Source: an uncultured Ectothiorhodospiraceae bacterium
Lineage (GTDB): Bacteria > Pseudomonadota > Gammaproteobacteria > UBA6429 > Thiohalophilaceae
NCBI GenBank assembly: GCA_947259575.1
Contig: CAMYMU010000049.1
Coordinates: 1 to 64,000 of the forward strand
Length of the DNA stretch: 64,000 nucleotides
Direction: 5' to 3'
Position numbers and translations under genes: made by a program. The notes beneath the pieces are model-generated. The model saw only the letters and a list, made by a program, of their open reading frames with translations, was not told the DNA's origin and searched no databases. The first letter of the stretch is position 1. Every line of letters begins with the position of its first letter. Shown piece by piece: positions 25,359-34,396 of this stretch.

Positions 25359-25658
25359 ATGCAGAACAATAACTACTTACAGGACTTAATACTCTGGAAC
25401 AGTAATAGTGATACCACAAACGGTATTAGAAAAGCTGCAATGCAAGGTGAAATGGATGCTCAGTATGCATTAGGTTTATGTTATGCAGAAGGGCGCGGGG
25501 TCACACAGGATTTAGTCAATGCTTACCTTTGGTTAAGCCTGGCAATAGAACAAGGCGATCGAGATGCATTTGATTTGCGCGCGATTATAGTGGAACAAAT
25601 GAGTGATGATCAGTTCCTGATTGCCAGGCAAAAACTATTACAGCATAAGGCAGAATAA
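25359..25658 (+). CDS. Sel1-like repeat protein
   Basis: 99 residues with one clear Sel1 repeat (DAQYALGLCYAEGRGVTQD, LVNAYLWLSLAIEQGD). Two-repeat helical scaffold likely mediating protein contact. No signal peptide. RBS AGAGGAA. Precedes the peroxidase gene by 14 bp. Confidence 0.8.
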   Translation: MQNNNYLQDLILWNSNSDTTNGIRKAAMQGEMDAQYALGLCYAEGRGVTQDLVNAYLWLSLAIEQGDRDAFDLRAIIVEQMSDDQFLIARQKLLQHKAE

Positions 25659-25672
25659 TTAGGAGCAGTACC

Positions 25673-26236
25673 ATGATTAAATATATTTCTATCATTTCAC
25701 TACTATTATGGCTCGGACTTCAATCCTTCTCCGCCAGTGCTGAAGAAATAGATAACTGCCCTACCACACTTAATCATGAGGTCCGTTTTCTTAACAGCAA
25801 CAAGCTTATTAAGCTCTGTGATGAATACAAAGGAAAAGTGATTCTGATAGTCAATACCGCAAGCAAGTGTGCGTATACTAATCAGTATTCGGGACTGGAA
25901 AAATTATATGAAAAGTATAAATCACGTGGCCTGGTAGTCCTTGGATTTCCCTCTAATAATTTTGGCAATCAGGAACCGGGTAGCGAAGCAAAGGTAAAAT
26001 CCTTCTGCCGTTTAACTTATGGTGTGCAGTTTCCGATGTTTGCCAAGAGTAATGTACAAAAGCATAACGCTGATCCCTTGTATAAAGTGCTAGGTGAATT
26101 GAGCGGTGATTTTCCAAGTTGGAATTTCCATAAATACTTACTCGGTCAAAAGGGAAATATTGTGGCTAATTTTTCCAGCTACACCAAGCCATTCGACAAG
26201 AAGGTAATCACCCAAATTGAAAATTTACTCGATTAA
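25673..26236 (+). CDS. Exported glutathione peroxidase family protein
   Basis: 187 residues with an N-terminal signal peptide (SLLLWLGLQSFSASA). The thiol peroxidase triad is present: C66 (NTASKCAYTNQY), Q100 (NNFGNQEPG) and W150 (FPSWNF). The active residue is Cys, not selenocysteine. Probably reduces lipid or organic hydroperoxides in the periplasm with thioredoxin-like donors. Its place next to the light-response cluster fits photo-oxidative stress defence. Confidence 0.9.
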   Translation: MIKYISIISLLLWLGLQSFSASAEEIDNCPTTLNHEVRFLNSNKLIKLCDEYKGKVILIVNTASKCAYTNQYSGLEKLYEKYKSRGLVVLGFPSNNFGNQEPGSEAKVKSFCRLTYGVQFPMFAKSNVQKHNADPLYKVLGELSGDFPSWNFHKYLLGQKGNIVANFSSYTKPFDKKVITQIENLLD

Positions 26237-26345
26237 CTATGAAAGAGACGTAGGAGCCTAAATCATTCTTATCAGTCAAGCACGAAAGAATTATGTAGTG
26301 CTCCCTGATCCTGTTTTTATCTCCATCTATCATGAATTTGGCTTA

Positions 26346-28379
26346 TTAAAACCACTGATTAAGGTACTCTCGCTCAGCTTCATACAAAGCACTGCAGATC
26401 CTAAATGATTTTGCCTTTTCAGATGAAAAATCATGTTTTTCGAGTTCATTAATCAAGAGATTTAAATCATATAGTACATCTCTAAATGGCTCTTCATTTT
26501 CATTTGAATACGCATTAAATACATTCTGTTTCAGCTTATGCAACGATTTTTCATACTGCTCGGTTAACATAATCGCTTTATCAGACTTTTTTATATCTGC
26601 GTATGTAAACAGCTGTTCATAAACCTTTACCAGATGTGTTAGCCGGTTAATTTTATATGCCTCAAGCGATTTTTGCCTAATGTTCAACACAGTAAATGGA
26701 TTGAAGAAATAGTGGATCATAAGCCAGTTATCAGTTTGAGGGATTTTTACACTATCCTGATATTGACGTTGCTCGTCCGGAGTCATTTTCAGGAAAGGGT
26801 CAAAGGGGACATCGCTTTGCAGGAATAACCACTGGTGCTGATGACCACATAATCCTGACCAGGTATCACTTTTAAAATAGGCATAATCCTTATGAAACTC
26901 TTTATCTTTGACAGTACGTTTTTTAATTGATCCTGCTTTCTTGATAATGCGCGTTTCTTTTAATGGAGTAAGAGAAATACGCTTCATAATGGTTTCGTTT
27001 TTACTCTGGCCCAGAACAGCATATTCAATGGGTGCATCAATCGTGGCACCTAAATTTGATTCATTAACCAGGTAATCATTATCTGGCTTGTCTTTGTCTA
27101 GCCACTTGAACGTCACATCGTAACCGTCGTGGGTGTCTCCCGAGACATACTTTTTAACGTTATACTTATCTTTATCGAACATGTCATACAAACGTTCAAA
27201 TGACTCTAAGTCAAAATCACCGACAGGATGGTGGCCAACTATATATGTCTCTCTTGTTGAGTCCAGCCAGGGTAACAAAGCGTTATACTGTTCTAATGAC
27301 AAATGCCCGGCATCTGCTGCCCCTTTAGTACCAAAATCGAACTGACCAGTGTCCTTGATTCCTACACCATTCGTATAACTTGAAGTGTCGATAATAATGA
27401 TATCGATTGTCTTGCTGTGAAGTTTGACCTCCAGTTTTTGGACCACAAAATTTAACCACGGTTTTTTCTCCTCCCACCAGGCGAATTGATCACTATTTTC
27501 ATCATAAGTGAAATTATTAAAGTGATCGCCAGGCGTATTACCGGCTTCATACTCCGTCCAGCAAATATTGCTCATGAAGCCTCGATATAGTTTTTTAGCA
27601 TCAAAACTCAGGCAATATAAAGAATATCCTTCATACTCTTCGCGCCCTGGCTCTTTACCCATTGCCTCGCGGGTCGCGTTATTTTTCAGATCAAGTACAC
27701 CCAAAGACTTCAAGTAAAGACCATTGAAGGCTGTTTTATCGACTACATTTTTCTCGAATATTTCATAGTTGCGGTCATTAAAAATCCCTGAATCACCCAA
27801 TTCCTGTTTTTTCACCACCTCAGTACAAATACGGGCCCAACTGGAACGTTCATCTAGGAATGCAGAAGGCCCACTAATAAATTGAAATACACCTTTACGT
27901 ATCGCCGTCGGTGATGACAGCCCCAGGTAGTAACCATCATGGTTACCCGGTGCCACAAACCAGGGACGATCATTTTCGTTTAGTAACTGCTCTACGTCTT
28001 TATACTCTTCTAAACAACTATTATTTAACATGTCACCCGCATGAATAATCAGGTCATGGTTCTCTGTTTCAAAAATATGCTCCAGAATATCCAATGAGAA
28101 TGCATCTAGCGCTGCGCGTCGATGCGCAGTATTTAATGACTTCTCTGAATAATACCCCTGCTCGAGAATGGGTTCTGTTTTGATCATGGCCTTTTGATTG
28201 TCGGCAACAAACAAAATCTTGTTGCCTTTAATCTTTTTTTTGTAGATATCTGCAGGTAAAGGCAGATTTTTGGAAAAGTTGGATCGTGCCTCCAGTGCTG
28301 GCTTCGGAGTCGACGAGCAGCCCGCTGCCAGCAAAGCCATTCCAATACACATAATCGTTATTTTTATTAGTTGATTCAT
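26346..28379 (-). CDS. Calcineurin-like metallophosphoesterase lipoprotein
   Basis: 677 residues. Start at 28379 follows AAAGGGGACAAT. Lipobox LLAAGC with C21. Metal-binding motifs in order: IIHAGDML, APGNHDGYY, VGHHPVGD and SGDTHDGYD, all of the calcineurin-like fold. The C-terminal 200 residues are helical and lack motifs. Substrate unknown; the size and insert pattern differ from 5'-nucleotidases. Monocistronic. Confidence 0.84.
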   Translation of the reverse strand: MNQLIKITIMCIGMALLAAGCSSTPKPALEARSNFSKNLPLPADIYKKKIKGNKILFVADNQKAMIKTEPILEQGYYSEKSLNTAHRRAALDAFSLDILEHIFETENHDLIIHAGDMLNNSCLEEYKDVEQLLNENDRPWFVAPGNHDGYYLGLSSPTAIRKGVFQFISGPSAFLDERSSWARICTEVVKKQELGDSGIFNDRNYEIFEKNVVDKTAFNGLYLKSLGVLDLKNNATREAMGKEPGREEYEGYSLYCLSFDAKKLYRGFMSNICWTEYEAGNTPGDHFNNFTYDENSDQFAWWEEKKPWLNFVVQKLEVKLHSKTIDIIIIDTSSYTNGVGIKDTGQFDFGTKGAADAGHLSLEQYNALLPWLDSTRETYIVGHHPVGDFDLESFERLYDMFDKDKYNVKKYVSGDTHDGYDVTFKWLDKDKPDNDYLVNESNLGATIDAPIEYAVLGQSKNETIMKRISLTPLKETRIIKKAGSIKKRTVKDKEFHKDYAYFKSDTWSGLCGHQHQWLFLQSDVPFDPFLKMTPDEQRQYQDSVKIPQTDNWLMIHYFFNPFTVLNIRQKSLEAYKINRLTHLVKVYEQLFTYADIKKSDKAIMLTEQYEKSLHKLKQNVFNAYSNENEEPFRDVLYDLNLLINELEKHDFSSEKAKSFRICSALYEAEREYLNQWF

Positions 28380-28488
28380 ATTGTCCCCTTTGAACCATAA
28401 TAGGAGACAGACCATATTTAATCTACAAATTCCTTAATGAAGACTGATAGAAATACAACATTTCCTCCTCAGCAAGCCACTAAAACAA

Positions 28489-29292
28489 CTACAGAGCTTT
28501 GTTGGAATTCTTTTTAAACGGATAACACATCTGACCCCATAATGTAGTGGGGCAATCTTTGTCTAAAATACCAAATTTTTCAGGTTGTTTATCATGAGGC
28601 ATGTAGAACGTTCCAAAGATCAAATCATAAATAGGGAATAGTCCCGCAAAGTTTTTATCTAATCCCTGTTCTTCAGAAGTATGATGCCAACGATGAAATC
28701 GTGGGCTAGCGATTACATATCGAAGAGGTCCAAAACTCCATGAAACATTTGCATGAAGAAGGATGCTATAAAATAAGATAAAGGGTAAGTATGCGGCCAA
28801 CACCAAAAGTGGAAATCCAAGCGCCAGCATTATGGCAACGTTGATTGAGTTGCTAATAGCCTGGTTTAAAGGATGGACCCTAACGGATGATAACCAATCT
28901 AGTTCTTCCGAACTATGATGAATCGCATGAAACTTCCAAAGCCTTTGGCGATGAAACCAACGGTGTGTCCAATATCCTATAAAGTCACCAAGCAATAACA
29001 TCTCTACGATGACAAGTCCTGCGGGTTGCTGGCTAATCGGTCCAAACCCTTGCACGATATCATCATCCAGTTTTAAACCTAAAATCGTGGCGATCAGTAC
29101 GATCACCACAATCGCACTTCCATTTTTTATCGCTGCATTTATCGTTGGTGCAACTACCCAGTACAGAAGATCTAATTTGAATCCATCGCGGAATACCCGT
29201 TTGGAGCGAATGGCAGGAAACAGCTTTTCTAGTATTGTAAAAATAATAAACAATATTAAAAAACTAATCATTATTTTGGAGATTACTTGCAT
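28489..29292 (-). CDS. Sterol desaturase/fatty acid hydroxylase family protein
   Basis: 267-residue membrane di-iron enzyme with the His clusters HRWFHRQ, HAIHHSSEE and HRWHHTSEEQG plus several hydrophobic helices. Likely hydroxylates or desaturates a lipid. The substrate cannot be assigned. Separate gene between the metallophosphoesterase and a glycine-zipper lipoprotein. Confidence 0.87.
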   Translation of the reverse strand: MQVISKIMISFLILFIIFTILEKLFPAIRSKRVFRDGFKLDLLYWVVAPTINAAIKNGSAIVVIVLIATILGLKLDDDIVQGFGPISQQPAGLVIVEMLLLGDFIGYWTHRWFHRQRLWKFHAIHHSSEELDWLSSVRVHPLNQAISNSINVAIMLALGFPLLVLAAYLPFILFYSILLHANVSWSFGPLRYVIASPRFHRWHHTSEEQGLDKNFAGLFPIYDLIFGTFYMPHDKQPEKFGILDKDCPTTLWGQMCYPFKKNSNKAL

Positions 29293-29333
29293 CTTTCACT
29301 ACCGTTAAAATTCTTCATCTCTAAAATTAAACA

Positions 29334-29696
29334 TTAATTCAGCACAGCATAACCTCGTCTGCGTAAACAATTTTTAACAACGCGAGTGCGTTCTCTTTTG
29401 GTCGCCGCAGCACCTCTTAAACCACCACCTAGAGCACCCAATTTAGCGCCATTTTTAGTGCTATTTTTATTACCAATAATTTCACCTGCTACCCCACCAA
29501 TAATCGCACCTCCAACGGCTCTTTTTCCAACTTTAGAATCTACTTGTCGTGATATTTGTTTACATTCGGCCAGATCTTGGCTGTAATTTCCCATATCGAC
29601 ACCCTTCGGGTCGATCACGATATCGTGCTTTCGAGTAGCACATCCACCAAGCGTCACTAAGCTTAATAAAACAGTGCATAGAATTATTTTTCTCAT
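29334..29696 (-). CDS. Glycine-zipper outer-membrane lipoprotein
   Basis: 120 residues from the ATG at 29696 (GGAGAG upstream). Lipobox LGGC (C19 region). The middle shows glycine-zipper repeats (VGGAIIGGVAGEIIG, LGALGGGLRGAAA), as in SlyB/PcP-like proteins. C-terminal basic tail VVKNCLRRRGYAVLN. Envelope role likely. Confidence 0.83.
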   Translation of the reverse strand: MRKIILCTVLLSLVTLGGCATRKHDIVIDPKGVDMGNYSQDLAECKQISRQVDSKVGKRAVGGAIIGGVAGEIIGNKNSTKNGAKLGALGGGLRGAAATKRERTRVVKNCLRRRGYAVLN

Positions 29697-30087
29697 TGGT
29701 CTCTCCAGATCTAAGTCTTTGAACTGGAGAAAGTATAGGTACCCTACACAGACTAAGTGTTTCAAGGGTTCGGGAGATTTGTGACAAATTATTGCTAAAT
29801 TTTATACAATTACATTTTGTTACAACATATTCAAAGGCCACTATTTAACTGAAATTTAAGATAAGGGCGATAAACTGTCTTCTGACCCGGTTTTTCTGGA
29901 CTTCATCTGGACTTGAAAAACCCGATAACGGCCTTATATTAACTAATATTGGCCCCCATGAGCGGCTCTCGTATCGATCCAAACCTGAATTATCCTGAAT
30001 GAATTTACACATTTTTCCTTTATCAAACAGAACGTCAGAAACCACTGACGCTCTGTTTTTGATCTTATTACACAAAAGGCACAACTT

Positions 30088-31272
30088 ATGAGCATTTTAT
30101 TAGATGGTTTTTTGAACCTGTCAGCATGGGGTTACGTTGGTATCACCCTGCTACTCACCCATATTACCATTGCTGCAGTAACCATTTATCTACACCGCCA
30201 CCAATCCCATAACGCATTAACCTTGCATCCAGTGATTAGTCATTTTTTCCGCTTCTGGTTATGGATGACCACCGGCATGGTAACTAAACAATGGGTTGCT
30301 ATACATCGAAAACATCATGTTAAGTGTGAAACAGAAGACGACCCTCATAGCCCACAGATTAAAGGTATAAAGAAAGTACTACTGCAAGGTGCCGAGTTAT
30401 ATCGCGCTGAAGCAAACAATACGGAAACTTTAGAGAAATATGGTCATGGTACACCTGATGACTGGATAGAACGAAACCTTTACAGTCGATTTCCTTTCCT
30501 GGGTATCAGTTTGTTATTACCACTTAACATTGCCCTGTTTGGACTAATTGGTATTACCATCTTTGCGATTCAAATGATCTGGATTCCCTTTTGGGCCGCT
30601 GGCGTAATTAATGGTGTAGGCCATTACTGGGGCTATCGTAATTTTGAACCTGAGGACGCCTCACGTAACATCGTCCCGTGGGGTATATTGATTGGCGGCG
30701 AAGAACTGCATAATAACCACCATAGTTATTCGGCTTCAGCACGACTATCCAATAAATGGTGGGAGTTTGACATCGGCTGGTTATACATCCGCGTCCTGCA
30801 AGCACTCAAACTTGCCAAAGTGAAAAAAGTTGCCGTTAAGGCAGTAAGTGACAGTAATAAACACAATATTGATATAGAAACCGTTCGTGCGGTGATCCGT
30901 GATCGCTTTCACGTGCTAAAACTATATGCACGTAATGTCACCAAACCCATGATAAAACAGCAGCAACGCAATAGTGAACTGACTTACAAGAGACTGTTAC
31001 GACGTGTCAGCAAACTTTTAACCCGTGAAGATATTGTCCTGGACAGAGATAAACGTAGCCGCCTCGATTTTGCGTTAAGTAAAAGCCAAACACTGCAAAC
31101 CGTATATGATTTCAAACAGCAACTAAAAGAGATCTGGATGAAATCATCTAATGATCAGTCACGTCGGATTCAGCGTTTACAGGCATGGTGTGTCGAAGCT
31201 GAAAAAAGTGGTATTGAAGTATTACAGGAATTTTCGTATTACCTGCGTGGTTATACCCTGAAACTTCACTAG
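30088..31272 (+). CDS. Acyl-CoA/acyl-lipid delta-9 type fatty acid desaturase
   Basis: 394 residues. Three His boxes: HRHQSH (36-41), HRKHH (73-77) and ELHNNHHSY (about 210). Hydrophobic helix pairs lie between them. The C-terminal 120 residues are hydrophilic and helical, as in the DesA-type proteins of Gammaproteobacteria. Makes unsaturated membrane lipids. Monocistronic. Confidence 0.9.
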   Translation: MSILLDGFLNLSAWGYVGITLLLTHITIAAVTIYLHRHQSHNALTLHPVISHFFRFWLWMTTGMVTKQWVAIHRKHHVKCETEDDPHSPQIKGIKKVLLQGAELYRAEANNTETLEKYGHGTPDDWIERNLYSRFPFLGISLLLPLNIALFGLIGITIFAIQMIWIPFWAAGVINGVGHYWGYRNFEPEDASRNIVPWGILIGGEELHNNHHSYSASARLSNKWWEFDIGWLYIRVLQALKLAKVKKVAVKAVSDSNKHNIDIETVRAVIRDRFHVLKLYARNVTKPMIKQQQRNSELTYKRLLRRVSKLLTREDIVLDRDKRSRLDFALSKSQTLQTVYDFKQQLKEIWMKSSNDQSRRIQRLQAWCVEAEKSGIEVLQEFSYYLRGYTLKLH

Positions 31273-31282
31273 ACTTTTTAAA

Positions 31283-31310
31283 CCCCCATTCTTACAAGTT
31301 AAGATGGGGG
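31283..31310. terminator. Stem-loop between convergent genes
   Basis: CCCCCAT and ATGGGGG form a 7 bp stem 10 nt after the desaturase stop. On the minus strand it is followed by TTTAAAAAG. Poorly U-rich on the plus side, so termination is plausible but not certain. Confidence 0.45.
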
Positions 31311-31357
31311 GTAGGAGAGCGAACACAGCAAAGCGGGAAATTATTGGTTAATGAGTT

Positions 31358-32212
31358 TTACTCTGATCCTTTTCTTGTTTCCGAAACAAAGTCTCTTGTA
31401 ATAAATTCTCCGTTTTCATAGGCGATTTTTCTGGCGACATCTTCAGGTAAAGCAGCAAGTAAGTTTCGCTGCCACTTCATAACATTATTAATTTTCAGCC
31501 AGCGTTGAGGTTCATAGGTGTCAAGACCAAGCAGGAACCGATCTGCATGCTCTATCAACAACTTTTTCCAGTCCGGTAGAAAGCGATGGTTGTGAAATAT
31601 CTCACGGCGAAATGACAGATCTGCCCATAAAGTACTGTGTTTATCCATAAGCTTACGCACCGTATACGCATATTCAAAACCAGCATGCGCCCAAACGATA
31701 CGTGCCTCGGGGTACTTCTCGAAGATAAAGCTGATGGCCTTGGCATCACCATGTACATGCAGCATTAAATTATATTGTCTGGCCAGGCGAATAATTTCCA
31801 GCATCACCGGTTGATGTGCCTGCTCACCATCAATATGCAATTCACCAATGGCGGCGTAGCGATACTTCTTCAACCTTTGTTTTAGATACGGTATTACGCT
31901 TTCATCGTACATCCAGGTTTCCAGCGTGCCGCGTTTACGATAAGGACGAAGTGAAGGAACAACTAAATCAGGAGCGGTCTCGTAAAGTCGTTGCGTCCCT
32001 TCATCACTGGTACTCGACACCAAAGCCCTTCTGACTCCCACCTCACGCAAGCGCCTGATCGCATCCTCTGGTGGAATAGCATCCCAGACATCATGACTGT
32101 AGTGGATATGCGCATCGAAAATGGGTAACTGATTTTTTTGCGGTTCATCTGCCGCAAGGCATGATCCCCAAGGTAACAGCAATACCACCAGCAAGTTAAA
32201 ATAGCTTTTCAA
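31358..32212 (-). CDS. Exported amidohydrolase (PF04909-like)
   Basis: 284 residues. Signal peptide ends near GSCLAADEP. TIM-barrel metal hydrolase features: FDAHIHYSHD (first metal His pair), MLHVHGDAK, WAHAGFEYA and LLGLDTYEP (Asp). The family includes decarboxylases and lactonases; substrate not evident. 45 bp downstream of the monooxygenase gene on the same strand. Confidence 0.83.
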   Translation of the reverse strand: MKSYFNLLVVLLLPWGSCLAADEPQKNQLPIFDAHIHYSHDVWDAIPPEDAIRRLREVGVRRALVSSTSDEGTQRLYETAPDLVVPSLRPYRKRGTLETWMYDESVIPYLKQRLKKYRYAAIGELHIDGEQAHQPVMLEIIRLARQYNLMLHVHGDAKAISFIFEKYPEARIVWAHAGFEYAYTVRKLMDKHSTLWADLSFRREIFHNHRFLPDWKKLLIEHADRFLLGLDTYEPQRWLKINNVMKWQRNLLAALPEDVARKIAYENGEFITRDFVSETRKGSE

Positions 32213-32257
32213 GATAACTTCACCTTCACTCCCACGCCATTAAAAGAGCTGTAAACG

Positions 32258-32566
32258 CTAACTCGACTCAGCGTCGATAACCACCTCATGCATTTCTAGC
32301 TTACCCTCTCCGTCAAACGCGTCTTTTGGCATAGGGTTACTGTGCGCGAGTTTGAAATCTTCACTGCCTACCCAGGATTCAAATGATGCCTTATCCTGCC
32401 AGGTGGTTAAGACGATATAGGGTGTATTCTCGCTATCTGGCTTGAGGATTTGCATACGTACAAAGCCAGGCTGCTTATCGATCTGACCTGCACGCTGCGC
32501 AAAGCGTTGCTCAAACTTTTCTTCCCAGCCCGATGCTACGGGAACCCTATTTGCGACAATAAACAT
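32258..32566 (-). CDS. Antibiotic biosynthesis monooxygenase domain protein
   Basis: 102 residues, ABM dimeric alpha-beta barrel: FIVANRVPVASGWEEKFEQR, PGFVRMQILKPDSENTPYIV, TTWQDKASFESWVGSEDFK. Similar to HmoA/IsdG-like haem-degrading proteins and to quinone-forming monooxygenases. Function undecided. Precedes the amidohydrolase gene in a likely operon. Confidence 0.82.
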   Translation of the reverse strand: MFIVANRVPVASGWEEKFEQRFAQRAGQIDKQPGFVRMQILKPDSENTPYIVLTTWQDKASFESWVGSEDFKLAHSNPMPKDAFDGEGKLEMHEVVIDAESS

Positions 32567-32653
32567 TGTAATATCTCCACAGATAAATTAACGGTTAGTT
32601 TGATGATTTCAAATTGGCATGTAAAATAATTTTCACTCTGATCCCATTAGCTA

Positions 32654-33088
32654 TCAAAACTCAAACATAGTGTCTTTCATAAAACTCTCAGGGTTTGACT
32701 CCCATTCTTTGCGCGGACAGTCGGTGGTTAACTCGATGACATAGCCATCGGGATCACGTGCGTAGAAAGATTGAGATATCGTGTGATCAACACCTGCACT
32801 AACCGGGTTATCCAACTCGCTAAACTTTTTATATAGCACTTCCAGTACCGACTTGTTTTCGATATTAAATCCAATATGAACTAAGCCACCCCGCTTTATA
32901 TCTACCGCTGTCATATCAGGATCTTCTAGTAATGCTAACTCGTGATTGTAATGACCACTACTATAGAAATGCATACCAGGTCGCTCACCAACACGCGTCA
33001 AGCCTAACAACCCGCTATAAAACTCCTCTGAACGTAGTAGGTCTTTAACACGTAGCGTGACATGATTTACACCACCTTTGATCGCCAT
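32654..33088 (-). CDS. VOC family protein (extradiol dioxygenase-like)
   Basis: 144 residues. GGVNHVTLRVKDLLRSEEFY with a metal His, HYNHELALLEDPD, GLVHIGFNI (second His) and YARDPDGYVIELTTD (Glu). These positions match one-domain glyoxalase/dioxygenase folds. 87 bp upstream of the monooxygenase gene, same strand. Confidence 0.85.
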   Translation of the reverse strand: MAIKGGVNHVTLRVKDLLRSEEFYSGLLGLTRVGERPGMHFYSSGHYNHELALLEDPDMTAVDIKRGGLVHIGFNIENKSVLEVLYKKFSELDNPVSAGVDHTISQSFYARDPDGYVIELTTDCPRKEWESNPESFMKDTMFEF

Positions 33089-33166
33089 ATACTTGTCCTC
33101 ACCTGGTTACGAGATACCCATATATCTTTTGATAACAATAACTTTACGCTATTTCCTCCACACTCA

Positions 33167-33205
33167 CCAGTTCGTTAAAAGTGATCATGAGATGTTGAAT
33201 CATAA
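33167..33205. repeat. Degenerate repeat, copy C
   Basis: CCAGTTCGTTAAAAGTGATC followed by ATGAGATGTTG resembles copies at 39959 and 61625 (CCAACTCGCTAACAGTGATC then ..GAGATG). Short and decayed. Confidence 0.4.
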
Positions 33206-33246
33206 AAGTTGAATCATAAAAGTCGATAGTAGATCCAGCCAGATCC

Positions 33247-33279
33247 AAATTATTCTCAGTAATCACCGACCCCTTATTC
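33247..33279. repeat. REP-like half element (CACCGACCCC type)
   Basis: AAATTATTCTCAGTAAT then CACCGACCCCTTATTC closely matches the right half of the element at 41291-41335. Only one arm is preserved here. Confidence 0.6.
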
Positions 33280-33317
33280 CTTCTGATTTATACCCATCCC
33301 ATGCGATAATAGACTAT

Positions 33318-34070
33318 ATGTCATCAACCAAACCCATTCTGATTCTGCAATTGCGGCCTGAAACTGAGACCTCAGATAGTGAATACACCTGCTTTCTTAA
33401 ATATGGAGGCTTGCGCGCCGAAGACACGCACAGAATTCGTATCGAGCAACAAGGTATTCCTGAGAATCTGAAGATTAGTGATTATGCTGCGATCATAGTC
33501 GGCGGAAGCCCTTTCGATATCAGTACCCCGGAAGACATGAAATCCGACATTCAGAAAAAGATAGAGGCCGATTTCGACAGGCTACTGAAACAGGTCGTTA
33601 CCCGGGACTTCCCGTTTCTTGGCGCTTGTTCCGGTAACGGTCTTTTGGGCCATGTCCTCGGCACCCGTATCTCCACAAAGTATTCAGAGCCCGTGAGCTG
33701 TGTCAGATTAGAGATTACAGAGCAAGGCAAACAAGATAAATTACTCGAGGGTTTCCCGGCACAAATCGATGTACTACTCGGGCACAAGGAAGCCGTTGAT
33801 ACCACACCCGAGGCTGCCACCTTACTAATGACAGGACGTGATTGCCCTGTACAAATGTTCCGCGTTGGTGAAAACGTCTATGCCACGCAGTTCCACCCGG
33901 AAGGTGATGCCGAGGAGTTTTCATTGCGGATCGACATCTACAGAAATCACGGCTACTTCAAACCGCACGAAGCAGATGAATTAAAAAATCAAGTTAGCCA
34001 GAAACCCACCCCGTATGCCCAGGAGATACTCAAAAGGTTTGTAGAAATATATTATGGCCGACGAGAATAA
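33318..34070 (+). CDS. Class I glutamine amidotransferase domain protein
   Basis: 250 residues, GMP-synthase-like GATase fold. Nucleophile C104 in LGACSGNGLLGHVLG and the His192-Glu194 pair in TQFHPEGD form the triad. The usual GxCxGxQ is GACSGNG here. Stand-alone members hydrolyse glutamine or gamma-glutamyl compounds. Not linked to a synthase gene. Confidence 0.86.
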   Translation: MSSTKPILILQLRPETETSDSEYTCFLKYGGLRAEDTHRIRIEQQGIPENLKISDYAAIIVGGSPFDISTPEDMKSDIQKKIEADFDRLLKQVVTRDFPFLGACSGNGLLGHVLGTRISTKYSEPVSCVRLEITEQGKQDKLLEGFPAQIDVLLGHKEAVDTTPEAATLLMTGRDCPVQMFRVGENVYATQFHPEGDAEEFSLRIDIYRNHGYFKPHEADELKNQVSQKPTPYAQEILKRFVEIYYGRRE

Positions 34071-34396
34071 TATTCTCCAAGCCAGTTTTTCTTAATTATA
34101 CTAGTTGAATAATTTTTTGTTCGAAACGATTTTTAGAATATATAGATATGCGCATATTCACCCGATATTAAAAAGATATCTATCAGGTAATTATCGGCAG
34201 ACTGGCTGTATTCTATATAACTAAGTGCTAGTTCTAGCGTTCTAAGGGATTTCAGTGATTAAGCGCAGATAAGCTCAATATCCAGTAATAATGCTTTATT
34301 TTTCATCGGCTTAATGTCCCTGCGTAGATTCTTATTTGCGTATCGAAGCTAATTTTTCGATAAACCAGCACTTCTCCTTAATGTGGATCTTGTTGG
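34071..34396. other. Convergent intergenic region, no gene seen
   Basis: AT-rich spacer between the converging amidotransferase and pyruvate kinase genes. I see no open frame with a start signal, no strong terminator hairpin and no RNA gene. Confidence 0.5.
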